Part shown: positions 36,470 through 48,010 of the stretch, one piece after another | Layout of the letters: each line of letters begins with the position of its first letter | Position numbering within the stretch: the first letter of the stretch is position 1 | From: Cepaea nemoralis | Taxonomy: Eukaryota > Mollusca > Gastropoda > Stylommatophora > Helicidae | NCBI GenBank assembly: GCA_014155875.1 | Contig: JACEFZ010005096.1 | Span: 1-64,000, forward strand | Length of the DNA stretch: 64,000 nucleotides | Reading direction: 5' to 3' | Made by a program: the position numbers and the translations under genes | The notes under the pieces: model-generated | The model's database searches: none | What the model was told of the DNA's origin: nothing | Seen by the model: the letters and a program-made list of their open reading frames with translations, nothing else

Positions 36470-36710
36470 TGCATGTTAGCGAAGTGGGGCCTGGTTGTTG
36501 GTGACACACGGAGCCATTTGTTGCATACCTGGCGGGAGATGTTGTATGTCAGCAAAGTGGGGCCTGGTTGTTGGCGACACACTGAACCATTTGTTGTATG
36601 CCAGGCGGGAGATGTTGTATGTCAGCACAGTGGTGCTGGTTGTTGGTGACACATCGAACCATTTGTTGTATACCAGACGGAAGATGTTGTATGTCAGGCG
36701 GGAGATGGTG
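36470..36710. repeat. ~70-bp minisatellite, three to four units
   Basis: Units share GGGAGATGTTGTATGTCAGC, GTGGGGCCTGGTTGTTGG and CCATTTGTTGTAT. Confidence 0.9.
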
Positions 36711-36751
36711 GCACTTATATAGTACATGAAGAACGTGGTCACTGGCAGATT

Positions 36752-36935
36752 TCTCAAGCGTGAAAACAGGACAGTAGAGACGACAGTTTGTCAAGCGTGA
36801 AGACAGGACAGTAGAGACGACAGTTTGTCAAGCGAGAAGACAGGACAGTAGAGACGACAGTTTGTCAAGCGTGAAGACAGGACAGTAGAGACGACAGTTT
36901 GTCAAGCGAGAAGACATGACACGAGAGATAACAGT
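36752..36935. repeat. 38-bp minisatellite
   Basis: Units TTGTCAAGCGTGAAGACAGG followed by ACAGTAGAGACGACAG, about five copies. Confidence 0.92.
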
Positions 36936-36961
36936 TTCTGTCACTCTAAAACTCTGTCGAT

Positions 36962-37300
36962 TTGCCACTCTATCACTTTACCACTCTGCCACTCTGTCAC
37001 TCTGTTACTTTACCATTCTGTCACTCTGCCACTCTGTCACTCTACTACTTTGTCACTGTGCCACTCTGCCACTCTGTCAATCTGTCACATAACCACTACG
37101 TCACTCTGCGATTCTGTCACTTTGCCACTCTGTCACTCTGCCACGCTGTCACTTTGACACTCTGCTAATCTGTAACTCTACAACTCTGTCACTTTGCCAC
37201 CCTGCCACTCTGCCACTTTACCACTCTGTCATTCTGCCACTCTGTTACTCTTTCACTCTGCCACATTACCATTCTGTCACTCTGCCACTCTGTCACTTTG
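36962..37300. repeat. CACTCTGYCACTTT-type array, left part
   Basis: Degenerate 8- and 15-bp units such as CCACTCTGTCACTTTA. The same array resumes at 41095; a LINE splits it. Confidence 0.92.
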
Positions 37301-37301
37301 C

Positions 37302-38900
37302 GGGAGATGTATATTCAAAATCTATGTTGTATATTCAACTTCTGTGAGGAGAAGTGCGCCAGAAATATTCCCGCTGAGATTCCCTTAATGTCTGTTGCAG
37401 AAGTTTATAAATATCTCTTACACCTCAAATCAACAAATTCACACGGCCCAGATGGTATCAGTAATAGAATTCTTCGTTGTGCTGCACCACCAGTCATTAG
37501 TGAGTCCTTAACGTTCATATATAACCAGTGCCTGGTCAAAAACTACTTTCCATCTGCATTTAAAATTGTTAATTTGCTTCTACTTAAAAATGGCTCAATC
37601 GATAATAGCGTGTTTTGGGTAATTATAGACCTATCTCCTTACTATCGTCGCTATCAAAACCACTAGAAAAACACATTCATAAAATAACATTACACCATTT
37701 AATTAACAATGATCTAATAATTAACAGTCAATCTGGGTTTCGACCTAAATATTCTTTCCATTGTGCTCTAACAAAAATGACTGGTAACTGGCACTTAAAC
37801 ATCAACAACGGCAAAATTTGTGGAGCGGTGTTTGTAGACTTTAAAAAAGCTTCTGATATAGTAGATCACGATATTTTAATTAGAAAACTAAAACAAATGA
37901 AGACAAGCACCAACATGGTGAAAATAATTACGTCATTTCTATCCGACAGACAACAAGTCGTGTCCTTCAACAACTGTCTATCAAGACCCACACAGCTTAA
38001 TATTGGTGTGCCTCAGGGCTCAATACTAGGTCCGCTGCTTTTTTTCAGTTTATATTAATGATCTTCCTTTATACATCAATACAACTTGTGATCTATTTGC
38101 AGACGACTGTACTATACATACTAGTCAAGAAAACCGTGGTGAATTAGAGAATTCTTTACAAAAGGAACTTGATAATCTTGATGGAGCAATGAAAACCGCA
38201 TGCAAATTAACATCGACAAAACCAAATCCATGCTAATAACGACCAGACAAAAACTACAGACACTAGCCATAACTGGAGCACCGCTCGAACTCCGCATAGA
38301 CATAGACACGTTACCTATAGTTAATGTGACTGAACATAAAACACTAGGTCTTTTAATTGACAGCCATTTGAACTGGAGCTCTCATGTTCACGCTCTTACC
38401 AAGAAAATAGCACAAAAAGTTTACCAACTTGCTAAAATTCAGCACTTCCTGGACGAAAGCACACGAAAAATATTCTATATATGCTATATCCAATCACATC
38501 TTGATTACTGTTACACAGTTTGGGATGGTTGCCCTAAATCTAATTTAAAACGTCTATGTTCTCTACAAAACCGCGCTACACGTCTAGTTTCTGGCATAAA
38601 GCACCTTGAAAGTAATAATTTGTAATTTCATCTAAGACTTCTACCACTTCAAAAGCGCTTCCTTTTCAACAAAGCCAAATTAGTGAATAGAATTATATCT
38701 CAAAATAACCCAGAGTATCTTCTATCGCTGATTCAATCTAATGCAATGAACAGCAAGCGCCTAAATTTGTTAAATGTCCCAAAGCCTAGATTGGACTATA
38801 CAAAACATGTTTCGCCTATTCTGGTGCTCACTTATGGAATGATCTTCCTCCAGATCTGAAAACTCCAATGAGTCCCTACAAATTTAACTGAAAACTCTTT
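37302..38900 (+). pseudogene. reverse transcriptase of the CR1/L2-like LINE, frameshifted
   Basis: RT pieces in order: SHGPDGISNRIL (about 37440-37475), GNYRPISLLSSLSKPLEK (about 37618-37670), AVFVDFKKASDIVDH with the first catalytic Asp (about 37825-37870), GVPQGSILGPLLF (about 38007-38045), DLFADDCT with the Asp pair (about 38092-38115), MQINIDKTKSML (38200 on), LGLLIDSHLNWSSHV, and SHLDYCYTVWDG. At least three frameshifts (near 37612, 38040 and 38190) and a stop near 38622 inactivate it. The endonuclease and N-terminal RT are missing because of truncation. Confidence 0.85.
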
Positions 38901-38962
38901 CAATACTTAATCCATACCGACTATATGCCACCATAATTCATTTGCTGGTATAATTGTTCATT

Positions 38963-39193
38963 TGGGACTCAATCGGGAGACTTCGTGGCGAAGTGGTCAA
39001 ACCGTTTAACTCGGGCTCCGAAGGTTGTGGGTTCAATTCCGGGCCGCGTCCTTCGGTTCACTCCTGTGGGTCGTCGCTAGAGCTACGGAGTTCGTGCTTT
39101 GTGCGACGCTTTCCGCGCTGCGGAAAGAGACCGAGCCATATGGGATAAAACCCGGCGCAATGAAGTCGACCCTGTCGACTTTTAAGCGACTTT
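38963..39193 (+). mobile_element. SINE family B, full copy with 12-bp target duplication
   Basis: Flanked by perfect TAATTGTTCATT (38951-38962 and 39194-39205), inside the LINE 3' region. The head has a pol III A-box-like TGGCGAAGTGGTC and B-box-like GGTTCAATTCC about 50 bases apart, as in a tRNA. The body shares GGGATAAAACCCGG with the fragment at 27.9 kb. It is 231 bp with a short T-rich end. Confidence 0.9.
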
Positions 39194-39235
39194 TAATTGT
39201 TCATTATAATTGTTTAACTATAACTGTTCACTATA

Positions 39236-40897
39236 TATGTGTGTGCGTGTGGGAAAATTACTCACGACAATTGTCAGTGTATGTGTTTGAGTAAAGTGTG
39301 GGAATTTGTTCATACTAGTTTCAATGCCCACGTGAGGCATTATGTATGTGTCTAGATGTGAGGGTGTGTGAGTGTGTGTATGGAGGATGTGTGTGAGTGT
39401 GGGGATATATGTGTGTGGGCGATGTTTGGGTGTGTGGATGGGGGTATGCGTTTGGATAGGTTTGGGTATGTGGGTGCTGGTGGGTAGTGAGATTTGTGGG
39501 TGTTGATGGGATGTGTGGATGGATGTCTGGGGGTGAAAGTAGGGGTGTGGGAATGGGTCTGGGGGATGTTTGTATGGGTGGAGGATGTGTGTATTGAACG
39601 GGTGCGATGGATGTGTGTATGAGTGGGGGTATATGTGGGTGGGTGGAGATATGTGGATGGTTTGGGGGAAGTATGTGTGGGTGGCGGGGCTGTGTGGGTA
39701 GGGAATGGCGTGTGGGTGGATTGGGGATGGAAGGGCGGGTGGGAAGAAGTGCATGGTGTGTGGGTTTGGGATATGTGTGTGGTGTGTTGGTGGGGGATGT
39801 GTGCATGGTGTTTGGGTGGGGCGTATGTTTGTGGTGGGTGGGTGAGGATATGTGTGTGGGTGGGGGATAATGTGTGGGTGGGGTATGTGTGTGATGCGTG
39901 CGGGAATGTGTGTATGGGTGGGGGTATGTGTGGGTGAATAGGGGATGTGTGGTGGTTGGGGGAAGTATGTGTGGGTGGTGGGTGTGTGGGTGGAGAATGT
40001 GTGCGTTGATGGGGAATGTGTGGGTGGGGGGTGTGAGTGGCTTGGGGATGTGTACGTGGGTGAGGGATGTGTATGTGTCGGTGCGGGATGCGTGAGTGGG
40101 TGGAGGATGTGTGTGGGGATATGTGTGATCGAGAGATGTTTGGTTGGGGTGGGTGCTTGGGGGTGTGTGGGTGTGTAGTGGAGGATGTGTGGGTGAGTGT
40201 GTGAGTATGTGTTGGTGGATGGGTGGGGGAATGTGTGTGTGGGTGGGGAGAGGTGTGTGGTGTGCGGGTGGGCGATGTGTGTTTGTGGGTGGGGAATTTG
40301 TGTGGTGTTTGGGTGGGGGTATGTGGGATGTGTGGGTGAGGGATATATGTGTGTGGTGCGTGGATTGGGAATATTGTGTGGTGGGATGTGGGTTAGGGCA
40401 TGTGTGGGTGGATGGAGGATGTATGTGTGGGTGGTGGGGTGTGTGTGAGTGGATTGGGAGATGTCAGTTGGTGGGGATGTGAGTGAATGGTTTGGGGATG
40501 TGTGAGTGGCTGTGCGATGTGTGGGTTGGTGAGGGATGTGTGTGCATGGGTCGGGAATATGTGGTCGATGGAGGTGTGGTTGGGGGATGGGTGGTTGGAG
40601 GTGTGGGTGGGGAGAGGATGTGTGGATGGGGGATGGGTGTGTGGGTTAGGATGTGTATGTGGGTGGACGCGGGATGTGTGGGTTGGTGGGGGATGTTTGC
40701 GTGGGTGGCGATTGTGTTTGGGTTGGGGAAACAGGCGAGGGCAGTGTGTGTGGGTGGGGGAAGTGCGGGAGGGGGACGGATCATTTGGTGGGGTATGTAT
40801 GTGTCCCTGGGTGTGTGTGTGTGTGTGTGTGGGTGGGTGGGGGTGTGTGTGGGTGGGGTGATGTGTGGGTGGTGTGATGTGTGGGTGTGTGGGAGAT
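39236..40897. repeat. GT/GGGT-rich minisatellite, 1.66 kb
   Basis: Irregular units such as GTGTGTGGGTGGGGGATGT. Strong G over C bias on this strand. Frames over it give Gly/Val/Cys/Trp-rich artefacts. The flanks belong to the LINE 3' region, so the array expanded there. Confidence 0.93.
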
Positions 40898-41094
40898 GGG
40901 CCTTATAACATGGTAATTTGCCTTGTTTATGTTTACAACATTCATTTCACAATGTTTTTTTTCTTCTTCCTATGTGAATGTATAATGCTCTTGATGGACG
41001 AAAGATGAGTGATTGGAAGGGCCTAATGTTAGGCGGGCCTGCGTGCCCAATTTGTGACCCTTTTAAAATAAAGCTGATTTGATTTTGATTTGAT
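40898..41094 (+). other. 3' end of the CR1/L2-like LINE
   Basis: Contains GGGCCTAATGTTAGGCGGGCCT (first 20: GGGCCTAATGTTAGGCGGGC), a potential small hairpin, then AATAAA at about 41067 and the TGATTT-type tail typical of LINE 3' ends. Confidence 0.7.
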
Positions 41095-41616
41095 TTTGCC
41101 ACTCTGTCACTCTGCCATTTTGTCACTTTACCACTCTGCCAACCTGTCACTCTGTCACTTTACCACTGTCATTTTACCAATCTGTCACTCTGTAACCCTA
41201 CCACTTTGTCACGTTGCCACTCTGCCACTCTGTCACTTTACCACTCTGTCACTCTGCGACTCTGTAACTTTGCCACTCTGCCACTGTACCACTTTTTCAC
41301 TCTGCCACGTTGTCATTCTGTCACTTTGCCACTCTGCCACTATGTCACTTTACCACTCTGCCACTCTGTCACTTTACCATTCTGCCACTCTATCACTTTA
41401 CCAGTCTATCACTCTGCCACTCTGTCACTTCACCACTCTGCTACTCTGTCACTTTGCCACTCTGTCACTTTACCACTCTGCCACTCTGTCACCCTGCTAC
41501 TCTGTCACTCTGTCACACTGATACTCTACCACTTTACCACTCTGTCACTGTCACTTTACCACTCTGTCACTTTACCACACTGTCACTCCGTCACTCTGCC
41601 ACTCTGCCACTCCCAA
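41095..41616. repeat. CACTCTGYCACTTT-type array, right part
   Basis: Resumption of the array at 36962. Many units are CCACTCTGTCACTTTA. Confidence 0.92.
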
Positions 41617-42338
41617 AGAGCTATTATTTTCACCACTTTCACACACGTGTTTCGATATTTGAAGACCACAACTACCAGGAACAAAAAGTTTTAAGTAAAA
41701 ATGAGATCACGATAACAATCTCTTAATGCAACCGGACCAGGAGAGTGACATTTAACCCTACTGTGAGTGTAAATTAAGATTCCACGTGGTACCACCAGCC
41801 ACACGCACACAAGTACTCACCCCAACCCTCGACCTCTCGTGAATGGTGGAAATATGTAGATCATTGCCCCTGTTGCACGCTGGCTAACTATCCCCCCCCC
41901 CCCCCCATCAGCCGTCCTCTCAGGCGCTCTTTTCCACCAGTTCTCTATTGGATGCTGGTTAACTATTTTATCTAGCCGTCCTCTCAGGCGCTCCTTTCCA
42001 CCAGCTCCATGTTGGATGCCAGCAGATATCCAGGAGCCCAAAAATATACGTCATCAAAAGCTGTGTTACAGTGCACCAGAATGTAGGACTTCCGGCAAGA
42101 AACCTAATGCGCAGTCAACCACATCCGTCGCGCACTTGGTGAGACTACCATCCCTGGTGTAATGGCGGATGAACATATAACGCGGGCATTGTTCATGTTA
42201 GATTCGTGTATTGTTCAAACAACATGGCAGCTGGAGATGTCCCTAGCTGCACCAAGGCACTTGTCTTTGTATTTGAGTTTGCACAGAAATCAAAAGCTGC
42301 GACCCAGAGACCCACTAATGTGATGAGCACATGCTAAT
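41617..42338. other. no gene; poly-C and one direct repeat
   Basis: A C run at about 41891-41907. GCCGTCCTCTCAGGCGCTC occurs near 41911 and 41975, each followed by TTTCCACCAG, marking a ~64-bp tandem pair. Nothing coding. Confidence 0.6.
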
Positions 42339-42340
42339 CT

Positions 42341-42424
<84 letters not shown>
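42339..42424. repeat. (ATC)n microsatellite
   Basis: An uninterrupted ATC tract of about 86 bp. Confidence 0.96.
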
Positions 42425-42504
42425 GTTGCTCTATGGCGACAAGCGTGAGCAGTCATGGCTCGCCATCTCACACCATCAATTGTTTTGGATCAGGCCAGTG
42501 GTCC

Positions 42505-42735
42505 TGCCGGCTCTGTAGCGACTGGGCTATGAATACAGTTCGTAATCCCGCATACCGTGTTCCAAACACAGCTGCGGGCGATTCGGCAGTAAACCGCCTT
42601 GCGTTGGTTCCAATATAATGGTATGAGTGCCGGTTGTTCAGACAGTAATGGCAAACTACTGAACGTAAACTTGCTAAGAAATTACCAAAAGCCAAAAATG
42701 ATGGTGTTGACTGCGACGTTCTGTAAAGCATATGC
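42505..42735 (+). mobile_element. SINE family A, copy 4
   Basis: Head CTCTGTAGCGACTGGGCT, then GTTCGTAATCCCGCATACCG (close to copy 6), body AACACAGCTGCGGGCGA, and core TGGCAAACTACTGAACGTAA. This is the clearest plus-strand copy. Confidence 0.85.
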
Positions 42736-43093
42736 AACTAGCTAACTGTTTTTGTCCCGAGTATGTCATGTGACCAAACCATCGAGGTTGTCCCCTCTCT
42801 GCCTTCCTCTTCAAAGGTACTGATCAGTTTTTCAGTTGTCACGGAGTCCTCTGGTTAATTTCTTAGAATAATAATAAATATAATGAATCACAATTATCAC
42901 TGCCGGCGATAGTCATATAATTATTGCCGTGCATGGAATGAGAGTCTCGGGCCGGTGAATGCCGTTAGGGTTTCAAGCTTCAGGTCTTCACATATTCTTT
43001 CTGACAAAATCACCAGGTGAGGTGATGAAGTCCCTTCCTCGCCACATATTCGTCGCAGATCATTATTAATCATGTCCAGTTCACATTTTACGA
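42736..43093. other. no gene seen
   Basis: Unique-looking sequence. No repeat or motif recognised. Confidence 0.5.
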
Positions 43094-43492
43094 AGCAGGG
43101 TCGACCCAGTGATGCTGTGGTCTAGAAGCGGGGTCGACCCAGTGATGCTGTGGCCTAGAACCGGGGTTGACCCCGTGACGCTGTGGCCTAGAACCGGGGT
43201 CGACCCCGTGACACTGTGGCCAAGAACCGGGGTTGACCCCGTGACGCTGTGGCCTAGAACCGGGGTTGACCCCGTGACGCTGTGGCCTAGAACCGGGGTC
43301 GACCCCGTGACGCTGTGGCCAAGAACCGGGGTTGACCCCGTGACGCTGTGGCCTAGAACCGGGGTTGACCCCGTGACGCTGTGGCCTAGAACCGGGGTTG
43401 ACCCCGTGACGCTGTGGCCTAGAACCGGGGTTGACCCCGTGACGCTGTGGCCTAGAACCGGGGTTGACCCCGTGACGCTGTGGCCTAGAACA
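43094..43492. repeat. 33-bp minisatellite, about 12 copies
   Basis: Unit ACGCTGTGGCCTAGAACCGG plus GGTTGACCCCGTG, very homogeneous. It is open in frames on both strands because 33 is a multiple of three. Confidence 0.96.
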
Positions 43493-43564
43493 TACTGAAG
43501 CCTAACATTTCGCATCACGTGCCACCTTATCAATTGGGATACAATGTCGTGAGCATGCAACGTC

Positions 43565-43950
43565 TTCTGTCGCGAGTTGTCACGGTACACACAGATGTCT
43601 TCTGTCGCGAGTTGTCACGGTACACACAGATGTCTTCTGTCGCGAGTTGTCACGGTACACACAGATGTCTTCTGTCGCGAGTTGTCACGGTACACACAGA
43701 TGTCTTCTGTCTTGAGTTGTCACGGTACACACAGATGTCTTCTGCCGCGAGTTGTCACGGTACACACAGATGTCTTCTGTCTTGAGTTGTCACGGTACAC
43801 ACAGATGTCTTCTGTCTTGAGTTGTCACGGTACACACAAATGTCTTCTGTCGCGAGTTGTCACGGTACACACAGACGTCTTCTGTCTTGAGTTGTCACGG
43901 TACATACAGACGTCTTCTGTCGCGAGTTGTCACGGTACATACAGACGTCT
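43565..43950. repeat. 35-bp minisatellite, 11 copies
   Basis: Unit CGCGAGTTGTCACGGTACAC plus ACAGATGTCTTCTGT. CGCGAG alternates with CTTGAG. Confidence 0.96.
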
Positions 43951-43951
43951 A

Positions 43952-44125
43952 CCATTCCATCTCTTGATGTTGTCTTCCAGTCCATCTCTTGTTGATGTTT
44001 TCCAGTCCATCTCTTGATGATGTCTTCCAGTCCATCTCTTGATGTTGTCTTCCAGTCCATCTCTTGTTGATGTTTTCCAGTCCATCTCTTGATGTTGTCT
44101 TCCAGTCCATCTCTTAATGTTGTCC
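43952..44125. repeat. 25/28-bp array
   Basis: Units CCATCTCTTGATGTTGTCTT plus CCAGT, alternating with a form containing TTGTTGATGTTT. Confidence 0.93.
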
Positions 44126-44525
44126 GCCCACATATAACTTTGCCTTCACCTTGCACACCCCCTCCCCCACCCGGTACACCTGAAAACAAGGGGTTATGTG
44201 TAAGCATAAAGTAATTTATCCATCTGACCTTGATCTCTGACCTTCATCTTTGACCTTAATCCCGTGATCTCTTTGAGTGAATGTCTCCAGTCCGGGTGTT
44301 TGGGAGACCCCCATGTTTGACTTGTGCCGGCGCGAGGGTCCAAGGTCAAGATTTATTGTAAGTTAACTCTTATCAGTATTTACCCACCGCCTGGCACTAT
44401 CTGCGATATGGGACTGCGTACATTGGTCGGATACAAGCACACCCGTCTAGCTCTCAGTCGCTAGATGACACAATCATTCAGCACGGAAAACATTCTTACC
44501 CGGAGAACAGTTTCGCGTCCTCAAC
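44126..44525. other. no gene seen
   Basis: It contains three spaced TGACCTT motifs (about 44226-44258) and one AAGGTCAAG (about 44342). No coding content. Confidence 0.5.
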
Positions 44526-44529
44526 AGCG

Positions 44530-44690
44530 CGTGACCATCCACCCCAGTATTTACCGGCTGTGTGTGATTGACTGGGCAAGTGTACGTTCAGTAGTTTGCC
44601 ATTACTTTCTGAGCGGGAAGTCAACGTTTAGGTCCAAGGCACCGGTGTAGGGAATGTACCCGCTACACCGCCCTCGGCGGGAACATGTGC
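44530..44690 (-). mobile_element. SINE family A, copy 5 (partial)
   Basis: Reverse-strand core TACGTTCAGTAGTTTGCCAT near 44583, then a body that departs from the other copies. Confidence 0.78.
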
Positions 44691-44704
44691 ACGTTAGCCC
44701 GTTA

Positions 44705-44705
<1 letters not shown>

Positions 44706-44744
<39 letters not shown>
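44706..44744. repeat. (AAT)n microsatellite
   Basis: About 13 AAT triplets between two SINE-like elements. Confidence 0.95.
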
Positions 44745-44746
<2 letters not shown>

Positions 44747-44960
44747 GGTTAGCATAGCCGAATGGATAAGAGCGTTCTTTCGTAAACTTCCGGTGTGCTG
44801 AAGCCGAGGTAGTGGGTTCAACCCCTACACCAATCAGTCGGACTAAATGTTGACTTCTCGTCCTTGACTTGGGGACGTAAATTCAGAAGTCGGGGTGGGT
44901 TCGCTTGATGGTGAAGGACACTGATAATAGGGAAAGCTAATCCGCATGAAAAAAATAGCC
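44745..44960 (+). mobile_element. SINE family C (tRNA-like head)
   Basis: Starts GGTTAGCATAGCCGAATGGA with an A-box-like stretch and has GTGGGTTCAACCCC as a B box about 60 bases later. The would-be acceptor ends pair only in part, and the sequence runs on into a non-tRNA body, so a SINE is more likely than a gene. Its 3' boundary is not fixed. Confidence 0.55.
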
Positions 44961-45026
44961 CTGTGCACTAGAGATAGGCGTGAGTGGGTGGACTACGCCT
45001 GAGGTCAAAGCGAGCGAACGCAACAC

Positions 45027-45237
45027 AAAGATACAACATCAACTTCAACAACGCTGTCAATGTTGTATTCGGCTAAATATAATGTGTACATGCCACATGT
45101 ACACAAACAACTGACCCAGCAGACTCGGCCACAACATCAACTTCAACATTGTCCATGTTGTATTCGGCTATAGTGTAAGTGTTCTGTACATGCCACATGT
45201 ACACAAATAACTGACCCAGCAGACTCGGCGACAACCG
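45027..45237. repeat. ~108-bp tandem duplication
   Basis: ACAACATCAACTTCAACA, ATGTTGTATTCGGCTA and TACATGCCACATGTACACAA occur twice in order. A C run (about 45241-45254) follows. Confidence 0.9.
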
Positions 45238-45254
45238 CGACCCCCCCCCCCCCC

Positions 45255-45754
45255 ACCCCCAACCAGCTGACATAAGAAAACCCCAGGAAACAGTAAGCCC
45301 CACACTCCAGTGACGATCCCCGCCCTCCCGTCCCAACCTGCTTGCGGTTGTGCAGGATGTGCACAGGGTGCATTGTCTATTGTTTCCACTTGAGGACCCC
45401 CCGTCTCCCCCGCGCAAGTACGCCACATAAAAGGGCTGACACAATCTTTGATATGCACTTTCCAGGCACAACAATTGACAGCGTGTCACACAGATTCATA
45501 ACTGACTTCAGCCGAAGGATTCTTATCTGAGCTTACAGCGAAAGGATCAATTGAGAGCTGTAATATTCGGGACACAGGTAAGAGTATAGGCTGTGACTTG
45601 TTGTTGTAGGCAATCTTGGCGTGTCCGTGGTAGGATTAATATGTTTAGAGAAAGTCGCCTTATTTGGGTGAGACCCCACATGAGGGGTCTAGGTATGCCG
45701 GGCTGTCTGGATGTGACCCCAGTTGGGGGATCTGAGGGCTGCCATGTTGTTTGC
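45255..45754. other. no gene seen
   Basis: Short frames only. No recognisable repeat or domain. Confidence 0.5.
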
Positions 45755-46362
45755 GTGTCTTCTCACGTCGGACGTCTAGATATTGTCATGTTGTTTGGAT
45801 GTCTTCTCTCGTCGGACGTTTAGATATTGTCATGTTGTTTGGGTATCTTCTCACGTCGGACGTTTAGATATTGTCATGTTGTTTGGATGTCTTCTCTCGT
45901 CGGACGTTTAGAAATTGTCATATTGTTTATGGTGTCTTCTCACGTCGGACGTGAAGAAATTGTCATGTTGTTTGGGTGTCTTCTCACGTCAGAAGTCTAG
46001 AAATTGCCATGTTGTTTGGATATCTTCTCTCGTCGGACGTTTAGAAATTGCCATGTTGTTTGGGTGTCTTCTCACATCGGACCTCTAGATACTGTCATGT
46101 TGTTTGGGTGTCTTCTCATGTCGGACGTCTATACATTGCCGCGATGTTTGGGTGTCTTCTGACGGCAGACGTCTATATATTTTAGCAGTGTATCAATGTC
46201 TCGTCACGTCAGACATCTAGATATTTTTCCAGTGTTTTGGTGTCTTCTTACGCCAGGTGCCAAGATATTGTCTCGGTGTTTTTGGTGTCTTCTTACGCCA
46301 GGTGCCAAGATATTGTCCCGGTGTATTGGTGTCTTCTCACCTCAGACGTCAAGATATTATCA
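45755..46362. repeat. 44-bp minisatellite, about 14 copies
   Basis: Units AGATATTGTCATGTTGTTTG, GGTGTCTTCTCACGTCGGAC and GTCT. They become more diverged towards the right, where they abut RNase H copy 4. Confidence 0.93.
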
Positions 46363-46830
46363 ACGCTCACTACATTATTGTCAAACGCATCCTTCCCAGG
46401 CACTCTTCCACTCTCATTGCTCACCCCAGCATTCGTGCGGTGTTCTCAGAGATGTACCCAGGCCATGCTGGTGTGATGGGAAGCGAGCAGGCGGACAGAT
46501 TGGCTGGATCTGCCCCACTGGGTGGTGTACTGGTGCACGATAAGGCAGATATTGTCAGGGTCCTTTGGGATTGTGAGTGTATAGTGTAGAAGAACCGATA
46601 CATCGTCATTGCTAGGGAGAATGGTGTGGCAGGGAGTGACCAGGGGTGACAGGCGGATAGTCGGCGCTCCGAGGAAAGGTCATACGGACACATCATCAGA
46701 TTGCACCTGGTACCACTAATACTGAGGTTCTTCGCTGGTTGTTGAAGATGAGGACGAAGCACGTATTGAAATAGTCCTGAGTGCCGTGGTGTCAATTCTT
46801 GACTCACCTCAACTCAGTACAATCTCAGAG
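46363..46830 (+). pseudogene. RNase H retroposon, copy 4 (C-terminal half)
   Basis: MYPGHAGVMGSEQADRLAGS (about 46450-46510) carries the His and Asp motifs, followed by LVHDKADIVRVLW and a stop. After frame changes it has the same C-terminal tail as copies 1 and 2. The N-terminal catalytic motifs are absent: the copy starts at the junction with the 44-bp array. It ends TTGACTCACCTCAACTCAG, like the array after copy 2. Confidence 0.8.
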
Positions 46831-47767
46831 AATGTCTGGATATAGACACGATCGTATCTCAAAGGACGTACTAGTCAAGGGCAGATGACGCCAGCTGCTC
46901 AATCTTGCCCAGGTACCACGGCTTGTCCCAGACCCCGCTGTCAGACCTGTCCGTGCTCCAGACTCCAAGAGAGGCATTCCCGGCGCCACTTTCTACACGC
47001 ATCTCTTGCACAAGCCGCAGGGTTGTTTAAGCAGTCATCTACAAACATAAATCGTTCCAAATTTATCAAGGTCTACTTAGAGTGCTATTTCCCCCCCCCC
47101 CCCTTTTTTTTTTCTCCAATAGTTAAGACTACAAGTGGAGATTCAGGCAAGTACGTGATGCGTGTTCCCTGCCAGTGTTTCTGCAGGTCACTTTGGTCAT
47201 CTGTGTGTTCACATGGGTTAAAAGTTACTTGCATATCCTTTACATTTACATTGCATTGGCACCTTTCCGTCTTGACAGACGATAGTGTGGTACATTGTGC
47301 TTCAAAAAGGCTTAATAACTACGATCCATATGCCTCTCCACAGCACAAAGCCTGGGCTAAAATAGAGAAACCATGTGTTGCCCATGCAGCATGATCCCTC
47401 TTTCGGCCTGCCTAGTTCACTCCAGAGGAAAGGTAACACCAATACATCTGGAACAAGACAAGCTGCAGAAGCTGCCGGATCAGCAAAGCAGTGCTCTAAC
47501 TGTCCGCCTGTCGGAGCTTTGATCCTAGACCAGCTGCCAACCAAGGCTTAGGGCCTGGTCTGCCCTGCCATGACTATTTTGTCTTTGGGTTGCATTTCCT
47601 CGCACCAGGATAAGGCTTGTCCTCCCGATTGCGCTCTTCCGCCCGAAGCCGTTGGCACAATGTGGGGTGTCGGGTTTGGTAAGCGCCGCCCAACATTCGG
47701 CGCTGACAGAAAGCAGGTAGTACCGTCTCATACGGTAGCTCAGTCATATCTGACTAAGACTTGACAG
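46831..47767. other. no convincing gene
   Basis: A 169-codon open frame (46885-47394) has no recognisable domain, spans a C/T homopolymer and is not counted as a gene. The rest looks unique or belongs to a repeat I do not know. Confidence 0.5.
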
Positions 47768-47980
47768 GTTCATCCTTTACAGGACGTAGCATTCAACCCC
47801 AGAATTTTTAGGCTGTTCGTGATTCCTGGGAAAATTTACGTTCAGTAGTTTGCCATTGCCTTCTGAACAACCGGCACCCATACCATTTTACAAACAACCA
47901 GCTATGTCGCCCGCAGCTGTGTTTCGCACGCGGTATGCGGGATTACGAACTACGCCCTTAACCCCTTCGCCACGGAGCTA
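47768..47980 (-). mobile_element. SINE family A, copy 6
   Basis: On the minus strand the head is AGCTCCGTGGCGAAGGGGTT, then GTTCGTAATCCCGCATACCG, AACACAGCTGCGGGCGA and the core GGCAAACTACTGAACGTAAA. It is the best match to copy 4. Confidence 0.86.
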
Positions 47981-48010
47981 GTTCATAGTTATTATCGGTT
48001 ATAAGGCAAT

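Larger units (their letters stand above)
37302..41094 (+). mobile_element. CR1/L2-like LINE, 5'-truncated, inserted in the CACTCTG array
   Basis: The array stops at CACTTTG and resumes after GATTTTG, with a possible TTTGC duplication that the repeat makes uncertain. The element begins within the RT, as usual for 5' truncation. It ends in AATAAA and a TGATTTGATTTTGATTT tail (41065-41094). A SINE (38963-39193) and a GT-rich expansion (39236-40897) lie in its 3' part. The RT style (PISLLSSLSKPLEK, GVPQGSILGPLLF, SHLDYC) suggests the CR1/L2 group. Confidence 0.8.

Noticed and set aside
38985..39060. A functional tRNA gene
   Set aside because: A and B boxes are present, but the sequence continues as a SINE body and is bounded by a 12-bp target duplication.
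43094..43590. Opposed 33-bp repeat frames as a protein pair
   Set aside because: Both strands are open because of unit length. There are no flanking domains.
44220..44350. A cluster of TGACCTT motifs as nuclear-receptor half-sites
   Set aside because: Three or four matches to a short motif in repeat-rich DNA, with no gene nearby, are not evidence of a regulatory element.
46885..47394. A 169-codon open frame as a host gene
   Set aside because: No domain is recognisable, it spans a C/T homopolymer, and there is no support from structure or neighbours.
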